Source of the DNA: Rugosimonospora acidiphila
GTDB taxonomy: Bacteria > Actinomycetota > Actinomycetes > Mycobacteriales > Micromonosporaceae
Reading direction: 5' to 3'
Assembly (NCBI RefSeq): GCF_039543385.1
Contig: NZ_BAABJQ010000001.1
Span: 62,001 to 126,000, forward strand
Length of the DNA: 64,000 bases
Below are positions 18,125 through 26,915 of this stretch, piece by piece (the first letter of the stretch is position 1; each line of letters opens with the position of its first letter). The translations under genes and the position numbers were made by a program. The notes below the pieces were generated by a model. It was given only the letters and a program-made list of their open reading frames with translations. It ran no database searches and was not told where the DNA came from.

Positions 18125-18128
<4 letters not shown>

Positions 18129-18838
18129 GTGGCACCGAAAGGGACCCGGCGGGCGCTGATGAGGCGCCCGCCGGCGGCACCGAGGAGCGGCAGCCGCCCC
18201 TGGTGATCCGGGATCGGCGGAAGATCCGCAAAGACGATCCGATCGAGCAGAACGCTCCGGCCGACGCGCCGGAGCAGCCCGCTGTCGCGGACTCCGGCCC
18301 GGAGGCGCAGATTGAGGAGGAGTCCGTGGTGGTCGGCGAGGTCATCGAGCCGAGCGAGGCGCCGGAGGCGGCGTTCGCCGCCGAGCCGTCGTCCGGACCG
18401 CTGGGTGCCGAACTGGCCGCGCTGCGCGCGGAGTTGGACGAACGCGTACGGGACCTGCAACGGGTCACCGCCGAGTACGCCAACTACCGCAAGCGGGTGG
18501 ACCGGGACCGGGCGCTGGTCGGTGAGCAGGCGACGGGCGGAGTCCTGGTCGCGCTGCTGCCGGTGCTGGACGACCTGGACCGGGCCCGCGAGCACGGCGA
18601 CCTGGTCGGGCCGTTCGGGTCGGTGGCCGAGCAACTGCTCGGTTCGCTGACCAAGTTCGGGCTGACCGCGTTCGGCGAGAAGGGCGACCCGTTCGACCCG
18701 ACGGTGCACGAGGCGGTCGCGCACCTGACCTCGGCCGACGTGGCCGAACCGACCTGCGTGGACATCCTTCGCAGGGGCTATCTGCTCGGGGAACGTTTGC
18801 TGCGTCCGGCGTTGGTCGCGGTGGCCGATCCCGAGTGA
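18125..18838 (+). CDS. grpE: Nucleotide exchange factor GrpE
   Basis: GrpE drives ADP release from DnaK. The 237-residue protein has a long acidic, Ala/Pro-rich N-terminal extension (about 90 residues), then a coiled-coil region (LAALRAELDERVRDLQRVTAEYANYRKRVDRD). The C-terminal beta domain has the GDPFDPTVHEAV segment typical of GrpE. It starts at GTG 18125, overlapping the dnaK stop by three bases, so the two chaperone parts are co-translated. Confidence 0.97.
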
Positions 18839-18879
18839 CACCAGGAACTCAACAACTGAGCAGGGGAGGTGGCGGCGTC

Positions 18880-18939
18880 ATGGGTGTGGAGCGCGTTGTT
18901 TCTCATGGCGCCGGCGAGCGTAGCGAGGCGGCGTCATGA
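18880..18939 (+). CDS. 19-codon leader ORF coupled to dnaJ
   Basis: Between grpE and dnaJ, an ATG at 18880 with a strong ribosome binding site (GGGGAGG, 18863-18869) opens a 19-codon frame, MGVERVVSHGAGERSEAAS. Its TGA stop (18937-18939) overlaps the dnaJ ATG as ATGA. The sequence before the two ATGs is duplicated (GGCGGCGTCATG at both). The dnaJ start itself has a poorer ribosome binding site, so the leader may supply ribosomes to dnaJ by coupling. No function is suggested for the peptide itself. Confidence 0.45.
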   Translation: MGVERVVSHGAGERSEAAS

Positions 18940-20123
18940 GCTCTAAAGACTGGCTGGAGAAGGACTTCTACGCCATCCTCGGCGTGTCCCAGTCCGCTCC
19001 GTCCGATGAGATCAAGAAGGCGTACCGCAAGCTCGCGCGGGAGCTGCATCCGGACCGCAATCCGGGCAACGTCGAGGCGGAGGACCGGTTCAAGGCGGTA
19101 TCCGAGGCCTACGACGTGCTCTCGGACGACCGCAAGCGCAAAGAGTACGACGAGATGCGCCAGCTGTTCGGCTCCGGCGCGTTCCGCCGGGGCTCACGGG
19201 GCGGCGGCGGGCCCGGTGGTGGTCCGTTCACCATGTCGGACATCTTCGGTGACGCGGCCGCCGGTACGGCGACCGGTGACCGCAGGTTCGGCGGCGCGGG
19301 CTTCTCCGACCTGTTCAGCTCGATCTTCTCGGGTGGCGGTGCACGCACCGCCACCCGGCGCGGGCCGGCACGGGGACGGGACGTCGAGGCCGAGGTTTCG
19401 CTGGACTTCCGGGACGCGGTCAACGGCGCGACGCTGCCGCTGACGCTGCGCGCGCCGGGCGTCTGCGACACCTGTAACGGCAGCGGGGCCAAGCCCGGCA
19501 CCCAGCCGCGGACCTGCCCGGTCTGCCACGGCGCCGGGGTCACGACCAGCAACCAGGGCTCGTTCAGCTTCGCCGAGCCGTGCCGGGAGTGCCAGGGTGT
19601 CGGGACGATCGTGGACGAGAAGTGCCCGGAGTGTCACGGGACGGGCGGGGTCACCAAGACCCGCACCCTCAACGTGCGCATCCCGCCGGGCGTCGCCGAC
19701 GGTCAGAAGATCCGGCTGGCCGGCCGGGGCGAGCCGGGCGAGCGGGGCGGCCCGCCCGGGAACCTGTTCGTGCTGATCAAGGTCAAGGAAGACCCGCTGT
19801 TCGGCAGGTACGGGGACGACCTCACGCTGTCCGTGCCGATCACGTTCCCCGAGGCCGTGAATGGGGTAGACCTGCGGGTACCTACCCTGAACGGCTCGGT
19901 GACCGTGCGGGTCCCGGCGGGTACGCCGTCCGGGCGCACCCTGCGGGTGCGTGGCAAGGGCGTACCGCGGCGCGAGGGCACACCCGGTGATCTGCTGGTC
20001 ACGGTCGACGTGGTGGTACCGAAAGACCTCCCGGAGTCGGCCCGGGAGGCGCTGCAGACCTACGCGGCGTCGGCCCCGGCCGCGCCCCGGGAACACATCG
20101 ATCGGCAGGTGCGCCATGAGTGA
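18936..20123 (+). CDS. dnaJ: Co-chaperone DnaJ
   Basis: The 395-residue Hsp40 stimulates the DnaK ATPase. It has the N-terminal J domain with the HPD motif in RELHPDRNPG and a Gly/Phe-rich linker (SRGGGGPGGGPF). The zinc domain has all four CxxCxGxG repeats (CDTCNGSG, CPVCHGAG, CRECQGVG and CPECHGTG), and C-terminal peptide-binding domains follow. The start overlaps the stop of a small leader ORF. The end overlaps hspR by eight bases, so dnaJ and hspR are coupled. Confidence 0.98.
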   Translation: MSSKDWLEKDFYAILGVSQSAPSDEIKKAYRKLARELHPDRNPGNVEAEDRFKAVSEAYDVLSDDRKRKEYDEMRQLFGSGAFRRGSRGGGGPGGGPFTMSDIFGDAAAGTATGDRRFGGAGFSDLFSSIFSGGGARTATRRGPARGRDVEAEVSLDFRDAVNGATLPLTLRAPGVCDTCNGSGAKPGTQPRTCPVCHGAGVTTSNQGSFSFAEPCRECQGVGTIVDEKCPECHGTGGVTKTRTLNVRIPPGVADGQKIRLAGRGEPGERGGPPGNLFVLIKVKEDPLFGRYGDDLTLSVPITFPEAVNGVDLRVPTLNGSVTVRVPAGTPSGRTLRVRGKGVPRREGTPGDLLVTVDVVVPKDLPESAREALQTYAASAPAAPREHIDRQVRHE

Positions 20124-20550
20124 TGAGTTCGTGATCTCTATCGAGCACGCCTCCGACGCCAAGGTGCTCATCATTTCGGTGGCGGCCCGGCTGGCCGGCA
20201 TGCATCCGCAGACGCTGCGCCAGTACGACCGGATGGGTCTGGTCCAGCCGGGTCGGGCCGCCGGTGGGGGTCGGCGCTACAGCGCCCGGGACGTCGTGCT
20301 GCTCCGGGAGATCCAGCGGCTCAGCCAGGAGGACGGCGTCAACCTGGCCGGGGTCAAACGGATCATCGAGCTGGAGCAGCTGGTGACCGAGTTCCAGCAG
20401 CGGATCATGGACCTGGAGGCGGACCTCGCCGACGCTCAGCGCCGCCTGGCGCAGATCATGGCGTACGGCGGGAGCCGCGACCTGGCCCGTACCCGGGACA
20501 CGAGCACCGCGCTGGTGGTATGGCGGCCGCGCCGGTCCGGAGCCGATTAG
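20116..20550 (+). CDS. hspR: Heat-shock repressor HspR (MerR family)
   Basis: HspR represses dnaK and clpB operons by binding HAIR repeats, with DnaK acting as co-repressor in Streptomyces. The 144-residue protein has a MerR-type winged helix-turn-helix, ISVAARLAGMHPQTLRQYDRMGLVQP, with the RRYSARDV wing. A coiled coil follows (LEQLVTEFQQRIMDLEADLADAQRRL). The ATG at 20116 lies inside the end of dnaJ. Two HAIR sites, at 16171 and 21918, are its probable targets in this window. Confidence 0.96.
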   Translation: MSDEFVISIEHASDAKVLIISVAARLAGMHPQTLRQYDRMGLVQPGRAAGGGRRYSARDVVLLREIQRLSQEDGVNLAGVKRIIELEQLVTEFQQRIMDLEADLADAQRRLAQIMAYGGSRDLARTRDTSTALVVWRPRRSGAD

Positions 20551-20634
20551 TCATTTCGGACCGGCCTCACCCCCTCCTGACGTACCTTGACCTGGAGTGA
20601 TCGATCAACTGACGTCGGGACGGGGGGATACGTC

Positions 20635-20823
20635 ATGGGGATGACAGACAAGGCCAAGCAGAAGGTGAAAGAGGCCGTCGACAAGGCCGGTAACAAGGCC
20701 GACGACATGAGCGGCAACAAGCACGGCGAAGAGATGGACAAGGGACAGAGCCGGATGAACGAGGGCACCGACTCGATGAACCAGCCGCAGATGGGCCAGC
20801 AGAAGCCCAATCAGCAGCAATAG
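20635..20823 (+). CDS. Small hydrophilic protein, MT0933-antitoxin/CsbD-like
   Basis: The 62-residue, Lys/Asp/Gln-rich protein (MGMTDKAKQKVKEAVDKAGN...) has no hydrophobic core. It shows the D-K-A-x-x-K-V-K and EEMDKGQSRM patterns of the MT0933 (Rv0909-type) antitoxin and CsbD-like groups. A GGGGGGA ribosome binding site precedes the ATG. No toxin-like partner (for example Rv0910 type) is adjacent: upstream is hspR, and the next gene is convergent. It may be a stress-related small protein rather than a working antitoxin. Confidence 0.7.
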   Translation: MGMTDKAKQKVKEAVDKAGNKADDMSGNKHGEEMDKGQSRMNEGTDSMNQPQMGQQKPNQQQ

Positions 20824-20827
20824 TCCG

Positions 20828-21271
20828 TCAGGACGACAGGCGGCGAGGGTGGCGAACGAGGCCGCCCTCGCACCAGTCGCGGTAGTCGAACAGTTCGGGC
20901 CGGGCCAGCAGCATCCGCACGTTGTGCGCCCAGATCCGCAGCAGGTCGTCGCCGTCGTGCTCGACGTGCTCGACCATCTTGCGCAGCCGGCGCTTGGGGT
21001 GCGCCCGGAAGTTCGTGCGGATCGCGTCGGCGGCGTAGATGTACAGGCAATGCACGGCGAACCGGCGGGCGGGGCACTGCCGGTCCATCGCCAGCTCCAT
21101 CAGGGTGGAGATCAGATGGTCACCGGAGACCAGCAGGTCCCAGTCCGGGGGCATGGTGTGCAGCGGGACGGCGTCGGGCTGATGAGCCCACGCGCGCAAC
21201 TCCGCCGGGCTTGGATCCACCGGATTGGCGAAGCCTTGAAAGACCGACTGTGCAGCGCCCACCGTTAACAC
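20828..21271 (-). CDS. Conserved hypothetical protein, 147 residues
   Basis: I do not recognise this protein. It is a soluble, helical protein with the segments GDHLISTLMELAMDRQ, CPARRFAVHCLYIYAADAIRTNF and RKMVEHVEHDGDDLLRIWAHNVRMLLARPELFDYRDWC. The four cysteines are not arranged as a metal motif. Start codon GTG at 21271 is the longest choice; a second GTG is at 21262. It is convergent with the small MT0933-like gene, with only four bases between stops. Unknown function. Confidence 0.7.
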   Translation of the reverse strand: MLTVGAAQSVFQGFANPVDPSPAELRAWAHQPDAVPLHTMPPDWDLLVSGDHLISTLMELAMDRQCPARRFAVHCLYIYAADAIRTNFRAHPKRRLRKMVEHVEHDGDDLLRIWAHNVRMLLARPELFDYRDWCEGGLVRHPRRLSS

Positions 21272-21533
21272 TCCCGCGATACCGAACCCGCTGAGGTGGC
21301 GTCACGTTAGCCCGCGAGTCCCCGTGAACGGAAGACTTCAGAATGTAATTCACGACCCGTGAGCAGCGAACTGTGAACTATCGAGCGGTTGCTCCGCTTT
21401 ATCGGCGGCAGGGCGGAGCCGTTCGCACGGAGTGAGCTGCCGGTTCGTTCGATCATCGGCGGGTCTACTACCAGCGGGTAACATCGTCTACGCGATCTTG
21501 TGCCGTGTCAAGTGGCTCAGCGGTCGGCGGTGT

Positions 21534-21568
21534 GGCCGGGCCGGCCCGTCGTGGGGGCCGGCCCGGCC
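21534..21568. terminator. Perfect 14-bp hairpin, probable relic chitinase terminator
   Basis: GGCCGGGCCGGCCC (21534-21547) pairs fully with GGGCCGGCCCGGCC (21555-21568) around a seven-base loop. It lies 13 bases downstream of the stop of the decayed chitinase on the minus strand. The rest of the 310-base gap 21272-21581 shows no gene; its left part should hold the promoter of the 147-residue gene. Confidence 0.8.
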
Positions 21569-21581
21569 GAGGCCGGCGGGC

Positions 21582-21870
21582 TCAGCCCGTGAAGCCGCCG
21601 AAGATGCCGGTGAACCAGCTTCTGCCCGTCCGCGATGCTGAAGATCGGGCCGGTGTCGTTATACGCCCGATCATCGGCGTCACACCGAGCATCCGGTGCA
21701 GCGCGGCGGAGGTGAGGTCGGGCCAGATCGCCGCCATCTGGGTGAGCGTCGAGTTGGCCGCCGCGATCACCGCGTCGCCCCACTCGCGCGACGATCCGAA
21801 ATCCATCGTCATCGGGTTCACGATGCCCACGTTCGTCCCCGCCCATCGCTCGCAGGAGGGGCCCTTCGGC
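21582..21870 (-). pseudogene. Remnant of a GH18 chitinase-like hydrolase
   Basis: The minus strand encodes VNPMTMDFGSSREWGDAVIA, a Thr-Gln segment and HRMLGVTPMIG, which match the barrel strand and helix following the active site of GH18 chitinases. The expected continuation (Y)NDTGPIFSIADGQKLV is present but in another frame, so a frameshift lies near 21655-21662. The frame then returns to a plausible natural end, WFTGIFGGFTG and stop. The whole N-terminal half, including the DxxDxDxE catalytic motif, is gone. The clpB promoter begins where the homology stops. The reading rests on motif recall, not on a search. Confidence 0.6.
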
Positions 21871-21917
21871 GCCGAGCCGAAAAAAATGTGATCGGGCACA
21901 CCCCTCCCCGAGCAAAG

Positions 21918-21936
21918 TTGAGCGGAATAGACTCAA
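21918..21936 (+). promoter_or_regulatory. HAIR operator (HspR binding site) of clpB
   Basis: TTGAGC-N7-ACTCAA, flanked by a further G, fits the HspR consensus CTTGAGT-N7-ACTCAAG with one change in the left arm. It lies 46 bases upstream of the clpB ATG. With the dnaK site it makes a two-operon HspR regulon within the window. Confidence 0.85.
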
Positions 21937-21982
21937 GTCCGGCCGTGTCGTATCCCATGGATCGTTCTGAACAGGGGAGCCG

Positions 21983-24574
21983 ATGAACATTGAGCGTCTG
22001 ACCACGAAGAGCCGCGAGGTCGTCAGCGGCGCGATAGCGACAGCGACCCAGCGGGGTCACGCCACCGTGGAAGTGTGGCATCTGCTGCTCGCGCTCCTGG
22101 ACACGGGTGGTTCGACCGCCCCGGCGCTGCTGCGGGCGGTTGGCGCGAACCCCGCGGACATCCGCCGGGCGGCCCTGAGGTCGGTGGAGTCGCAGCCGTC
22201 CGCCCGGGGATCGAGCGTGGCGGAGCCGAACATCTCCCGGGAGATGGTCAACGCGGTCAACGCCGCGGAGTCCATCGCCCGGCCGCTGGGGGACGAGTAC
22301 GTCTCCACCGAGCACCTGCTCGCCGGGCTCGCGCAGGTCGGCGGCGCCGTCGCCAAGCTGCTGCAGGAGTCGGGCGCGACCGAGAAGAGCCTGGTCGCCG
22401 CCTTCCCGCAGATCCGTGGCGGTGACCGCCGGGTGACCAGCCCGGACCCGGAGCAGCAGTACCAGGCGCTGGAGAAGTACGGCGTCGACCTGACCGCCAA
22501 GGCGCGGGAGGGCAAGATCGATCCGGTGATCGGCCGGGACTCGGAGATCCGCCGGGTGATCCAGGTGCTGTCCCGTCGCACCAAGAACAACCCCGTGCTC
22601 ATCGGAGAGCCGGGCGTCGGCAAGACCGCGATCGTCGAGGGCCTGGCCCAGCGCATCGTGGCCGGCGACGTCGCGGAGTCCCTGCGCGACAAGCGGCTGA
22701 TCAGCCTGGACCTGCCCGCCATGGTGGCCGGCGCGCAGTACCGCGGCCAGTTCGAGGAGCGGCTCAAGTCGGTCCTCGAGGAGATCAAGAGCAGTGACGG
22801 CCAGGTCGTCACCTTCATCGATGAGCTGCACACTGTCGTCGGCGCCGGCAAGGGCGAGGGCTCGATGGACGCCGGCAACATGCTCAAGCCGATGCTGGCC
22901 CGTGGCGAGCTGCGGATGGTCGGCGCGACGACGCTCGACGAGTACCGCGAGCACGTCGAGAAGGACCCGGCGCTGGAGCGGCGGTTCCAGCCGGTACTGG
23001 TCGGCGAGCCGTCCATCGAGGACACCATCGGCATCCTGCGCGGCCTCAAGGAGCGCTACGAGGTGCACCACGGCGTGCGTATCACCGACGCGGCCCTGGT
23101 CGGCGCGGCCACCCTCTCCGATCGGTACATCGCCGACCGGTTCCTGCCGGACAAGGCGATCGACCTGGTCGACGAGGCGGCCTCTCGGCTGCGCATGGAG
23201 ATCGACTCACGTCCGGTCGAGGTTGACGAGATCGAGCGGGCCGTGCGCCGCATGGAGATCGAGGAGATGGCGCTGGCCAAGGAGCCCGACCCGGCCTCGG
23301 CGCAGCGGCTGGAGCGGCTGCGCCGCGAGCTGGCCGACCGGCGGGAACAGTTGGCGGTGCTGTCCGAGCGGTGGCTCACCGAGAAGGCGCACATCCAGAA
23401 GATCTCCGCGGCCAAGGAGCAACTGGAGACGCTGCGCGGCGAGGCCGACCGGGCCGAGCGGGACGCCGACCTGGGTCGGGCCTCGGAGCTGCGGTACGGG
23501 CGGATCCCCGCGCTGGAGATCGAGCTGAGCCGTGCCGAGGCGGAGCTGGCCGGCCTGCAGGCCGACGGCGCGATGCTCAAGGAGGAGGTCGGCGTCGACG
23601 ACATCGCCGCGGTGGTCTCCCTGTGGACGGGCATCCAGGCCGGGCGGCTGATGGAGGGCGAGACCGCCAAGCTGCTGCGGATGGAGGAGTCGCTGGCCTC
23701 CCGCGTGGTCGGGCAGGCCGAGGCGGTCACGGCGGTATCCGACGCGGTGCGCCGGGCGCGTGCCGGCATCGCCGACCCGGACCGGCCCACCGGCAGCTTC
23801 CTGTTCCTCGGCCCCACCGGGGTCGGCAAGACCGAGCTGGCCAAGGCGCTGGCGGAGTTCCTGTTCGACGACGAGCGGGCGATGGTACGCATCGACATGA
23901 GCGAGTACGGCGAAAAGCACTCCGTCGCCCGGCTCGTCGGCGCGCCGCCCGGCTACATCGGGTACGAGGAGGGCGGCCAGCTCACCGAGTCGGTACGACG
24001 CCGCCCGTACTCGGTCATCCTGCTCGACGAGGTGGAAAAGGCCCACCCGGACGTGTTCGACGTGCTGCTGCAGGTGCTCGACGACGGCCGGCTCACCGAT
24101 GGCCAGGGTCGGACCGTGGACTTCCGCAACGCGATCCTGATCCTCACCTCGAACCTGGGCTCGCACGCCATCGCCGACCCGGCGCTGAGCGACGAACAGC
24201 GCAGGGAGGCGGTGCTGTCGACGGTGCGCACGCACTTCAAGCCCGAATTCCTGAACCGGCTGGACGACATAGTGGTGTTCGGGGCGCTGTCCGCGACCGA
24301 GCTGGAGTCCATCGTGAATATCCAGCTGGACAGCCTGCGCAAGCGGCTGACCGACCGGCGGCTGACCCTGCGGGTCGAGGATCCGGCGAAGGAGTGGCTG
24401 GCGCGGGGCGGGTACGACCCGATCTACGGTGCCCGCCCGCTGCGCCGGCTGGTCCAGTCGGCGATCGGTGACCAGCTGGCCCGCGCCCTGCTCAGCGGCA
24501 AGGTGCGTGACGGCGACACGGTCCGGGTCGAGCTCAACGAGAGCAAGGACGGGCTGGCGGTGACCGCTGGCTGA
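21983..24574 (+). CDS. clpB: Disaggregase ClpB (Hsp100)
   Basis: ClpB threads and reactivates aggregated proteins together with DnaK/DnaJ/GrpE. The 863-residue protein has the N-terminal Clp repeat domain. The first AAA module has Walker A GEPGVGKT (about residue 208), the long coiled-coil middle domain (LERLRRELADRREQLAVLSERW...) and the second AAA module with GPTGVGKTE (about 610). The pore loop is GAQYRGQFEER. The length and middle domain separate it from ClpA/ClpC. Its HAIR operator places it under HspR. Two longer minus-strand frames over it are shadows. Confidence 0.98.
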   Translation: MNIERLTTKSREVVSGAIATATQRGHATVEVWHLLLALLDTGGSTAPALLRAVGANPADIRRAALRSVESQPSARGSSVAEPNISREMVNAVNAAESIARPLGDEYVSTEHLLAGLAQVGGAVAKLLQESGATEKSLVAAFPQIRGGDRRVTSPDPEQQYQALEKYGVDLTAKAREGKIDPVIGRDSEIRRVIQVLSRRTKNNPVLIGEPGVGKTAIVEGLAQRIVAGDVAESLRDKRLISLDLPAMVAGAQYRGQFEERLKSVLEEIKSSDGQVVTFIDELHTVVGAGKGEGSMDAGNMLKPMLARGELRMVGATTLDEYREHVEKDPALERRFQPVLVGEPSIEDTIGILRGLKERYEVHHGVRITDAALVGAATLSDRYIADRFLPDKAIDLVDEAASRLRMEIDSRPVEVDEIERAVRRMEIEEMALAKEPDPASAQRLERLRRELADRREQLAVLSERWLTEKAHIQKISAAKEQLETLRGEADRAERDADLGRASELRYGRIPALEIELSRAEAELAGLQADGAMLKEEVGVDDIAAVVSLWTGIQAGRLMEGETAKLLRMEESLASRVVGQAEAVTAVSDAVRRARAGIADPDRPTGSFLFLGPTGVGKTELAKALAEFLFDDERAMVRIDMSEYGEKHSVARLVGAPPGYIGYEEGGQLTESVRRRPYSVILLDEVEKAHPDVFDVLLQVLDDGRLTDGQGRTVDFRNAILILTSNLGSHAIADPALSDEQRREAVLSTVRTHFKPEFLNRLDDIVVFGALSATELESIVNIQLDSLRKRLTDRRLTLRVEDPAKEWLARGGYDPIYGARPLRRLVQSAIGDQLARALLSGKVRDGDTVRVELNESKDGLAVTAG

Positions 24575-24599
24575 ACCGCTCGCCGGTAACCTCTGCCCG

Positions 24600-25181
24600 G
24601 TGAGTCATCCCACCCAGCCCCCGACCCCCCGATGGCGACGGCCCTGGACCGTCACCGTCGCCATCGGCGCACTGCTCGGCACGGCCGCGGTACTGCTGGC
24701 GCAGGCCGCGGCCGTGCTGTATGACCTGGTCAACTACGGCAAGCTGGTGGACCTGGCCGGCGAGCTCACCCACGCCAGCGCGGCCGACATCGGCACCGAG
24801 AAGTCCCAGAGCGACACCAGCGACGCCACCACGCTGCTGGTGGTGCTGATCGGCGTGCTGGTGCTGCTGCTGGCCGCCGCCGGGGTGCGCCGCGCGAGCA
24901 ACCGGGCCAGGCTGCTGACCCTGCTCACCAGCGGCCTGCTGCTGGTGGGCTGCGGCGCGACGCTCGCGGTCGACAACCTGTTCGCCCCGCCGACCAGCGT
25001 GCTGCAGCACGAAGCGATCAGGCTGCAGGACGCCAGCTACCCGGGCTGGGTGAACCTCGCGGAACTCGCCGGCCTGCTCATCTATCCGCTGTTACTCGGC
25101 GCCTTCGTGCTGTTGCTGCTCCCCGCGTCGAACCGGTACTTCCGCTCGCCGCAGCCGATCTATCTGGTGCCCGCGGACTGA
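24600..25181 (+). CDS. Four-helix membrane protein (paralogue 1 of 3)
   Basis: The 193-residue protein starts with GTG 25 bases after clpB. Four hydrophobic helices are seen, at about residues 18-45, 75-96, 103-121 and 148-170. It ends in LLLPASNRYFRSPQPIYLVPAD. The last-helix signature LLLLPA(A/S)NR(Y/F)F recurs in the broken gene at 26912-27658, and a related LLALPSSHPFF in the gene at 25256. The three therefore look like diverged copies. An extracytoplasmic loop of about 30 polar residues follows helix 1. The family is not one I can name. Confidence 0.75.
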   Translation: MSHPTQPPTPRWRRPWTVTVAIGALLGTAAVLLAQAAAVLYDLVNYGKLVDLAGELTHASAADIGTEKSQSDTSDATTLLVVLIGVLVLLLAAAGVRRASNRARLLTLLTSGLLLVGCGATLAVDNLFAPPTSVLQHEAIRLQDASYPGWVNLAELAGLLIYPLLLGAFVLLLLPASNRYFRSPQPIYLVPAD

Positions 25182-25255
25182 GCCCGACGGGTACGGGTCG
25201 CGGGTGTTGCGCCCGGCCAGTAGCGTGTGCGCAGGTCTCTTTGGGAGGAATGACC

Positions 25256-25990
25256 GTGTCATTTGCCGCTCCAGTCGCCCCCGGCGCGCAGCGCCGACCG
25301 GGCGCCGTGACCGCGGCCGGGTACGCGCTGTACCTGGTTGCCGTGCTCCTTGTGATCAATGCGGTACTGCCGCTCCCGTCGAGCGGCAAGGTGGCCGACG
25401 CACTCCGCCAGGCCTACGCCAACTCGACCAACCCCACCCCGGACTCGGTGGCCACCGGGTACCGGGTCGGGATCGTCGCCGCCACGATCGTCACCATCAT
25501 CCTGGCCGTGGGGGTCGCCATCCTGGCGGCGTTCGACCTGCGCGGCAGCCGGGTGTCCCGGATCATCACCTGGGTCGCCGCCGGCCTCGGCGTGCTGTGC
25601 CTGGGCTGTGGCCTCGGCGGTGGGCTGACCGGCGAGATCAGCAGCACCTCCACCACGTCCGGTGGGGTCAGCACCGACACGGTCAATCGCCTGGTCAAGC
25701 AGGCTCAGCCCGGCTGGGTGCGTCCCACCTCGACGACGCTGTCGGTGATCGGGCTGCTGGCGCTGATACTCGTGATCATTCTGCTGGCCCTGCCCTCGTC
25801 CCACCCGTTCTTCCGCGGGCGCGGGCCGGGAACGCCGGGCGGCGGCGACCCGGCGTATCCGAACCTCGCGTACCCGCCGGTACCGGGGCCGGGCCCCTAC
25901 CCTCAGCCTCCGATCGCGCCGGACGCGCCACCCGCCCATCCGGGTCACACCCCGCCGGCCGATCAGCCGCCGGCACCGCCAACTCCGTAA
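25256..25990 (+). CDS. Four-helix membrane protein (paralogue 2 of 3)
   Basis: The 244-residue protein has four helices, for example ALYLVAVLLVINAVLPL, VAATIVTIILAVGVAILAAF, WVAAGLGVLCLGCGLGGGL and VIGLLALILVIILLALP. A Pro-rich cytoplasmic tail follows. The topology matches the gene at 24600 and the broken gene at 26912. The GTG at 25256 has the best ribosome binding site (GGGAGGA, six bases upstream). The ATG at 25250 and a TTG at 25241 are in frame but too close to it. Function unknown. Confidence 0.75.
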   Translation: MSFAAPVAPGAQRRPGAVTAAGYALYLVAVLLVINAVLPLPSSGKVADALRQAYANSTNPTPDSVATGYRVGIVAATIVTIILAVGVAILAAFDLRGSRVSRIITWVAAGLGVLCLGCGLGGGLTGEISSTSTTSGGVSTDTVNRLVKQAQPGWVRPTSTTLSVIGLLALILVIILLALPSSHPFFRGRGPGTPGGGDPAYPNLAYPPVPGPGPYPQPPIAPDAPPAHPGHTPPADQPPAPPTP

Positions 25991-26114
25991 CAGCCTTCTC
26001 CTCGGCGATAGGTCGAGCGCAGGCGAGCAACTCCAGCGCCCCGGGGAGGGGCCCGGTCCGCCGGGCTCACCCCCGGGGCCTTGCCGGCACCTCCTACTCC
26101 AAGCGAGGCCGACC

Positions 26115-26915
26115 GTGCCACCCGCTCGAACCGCGCTCGTCACCGGAGCCACCGCGGGGATCGGCGCGGCGTTCGCCCGTCGGCTCGCCGCCGAGGGTCG
26201 GAACCTGACCCTGGTCGCGCGGAACGAATCGCGGCTGGCCGAGTTCGCCGCGGAGCTATCCGGCGCGCACGGGGTCGACGTCGACGTCCTGCCCGCCGAC
26301 CTGTCGACCATCCCGGGCTGCGCCGCGGTCGAGGAGCGGCTGCGGGACCCGGACGCCACTCTGGACATATTGATCAACAATGCTGGGACCAGCGTCAACG
26401 GGTCGTTCCTGCGCACCGCCCTGCTGGACGAAGAGCGGATGCTGGACCTCAACGTGCGCGCGGTGCTCCGGCTGACCCACTCGGCGTTGCCCGGCATGGT
26501 CCGGCGCGGAGGAGGCGACATCGTCAACGTCGCGTCCGTGTCGGGCTTCGGGACGGTCATGGCGGGCTCGACCTATCCGGCGAGCAAGTCATGGGTGATC
26601 AATTTCAGCGAATCGCTGGCCCTGGCGGTGCGCGGGTCCGGGGTACGGGTGCTCGCGCTGTGCCCCGGCTACACGAGGACCGAGTTCCACGACCGGGCGG
26701 GCATCGACATGTCCGGCACACCGGGCTGGATGTGGCTGGCACCCGGTGACGTGGTGGACGGTGCGCTGCGGGACCTGCGCCGGGGGCGATTGGTCAGCGT
26801 TCCCGGCTGGCGCTACAAGGCGATGGTGTTCGGTATGCGACACGCCCCGGTCGCCCTGGTGCGACGCCTCGCCCCGGACACCCGTGGCCGCACGCCCCGG
26901 CCGGACCCCCCATGA
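26115..26915 (+). CDS. Short-chain dehydrogenase/reductase
   Basis: A classical SDR of 266 residues. It has the NAD(P)-binding motif TGATAGIGAAFARRLA (Gly-rich TGxxxGIG) near residue 9, and RN after strand 2 suggesting NADP preference. The NNAG motif is followed by the catalytic Ser in NVASVSGFG and the YxxxK pair in TYPASK. The substrate cannot be inferred; relatives are often annotated DltE-like or YqjQ-like oxidoreductases. The last bases overlap the next gene (ATGA), so it forms a unit with the broken membrane protein gene. Confidence 0.88.
   Translation: MPPARTALVTGATAGIGAAFARRLAAEGRNLTLVARNESRLAEFAAELSGAHGVDVDVLPADLSTIPGCAAVEERLRDPDATLDILINNAGTSVNGSFLRTALLDEERMLDLNVRAVLRLTHSALPGMVRRGGGDIVNVASVSGFGTVMAGSTYPASKSWVINFSESLALAVRGSGVRVLALCPGYTRTEFHDRAGIDMSGTPGWMWLAPGDVVDGALRDLRRGRLVSVPGWRYKAMVFGMRHAPVALVRRLAPDTRGRTPRPDPP

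Noticed and set aside
18836..18880. A HAIR-type operator before dnaJ (ACTCAACAACTGAG)
   Set aside because: The spacing and arms do not match the HspR consensus; dnaJ is likely served by the operon promoter.
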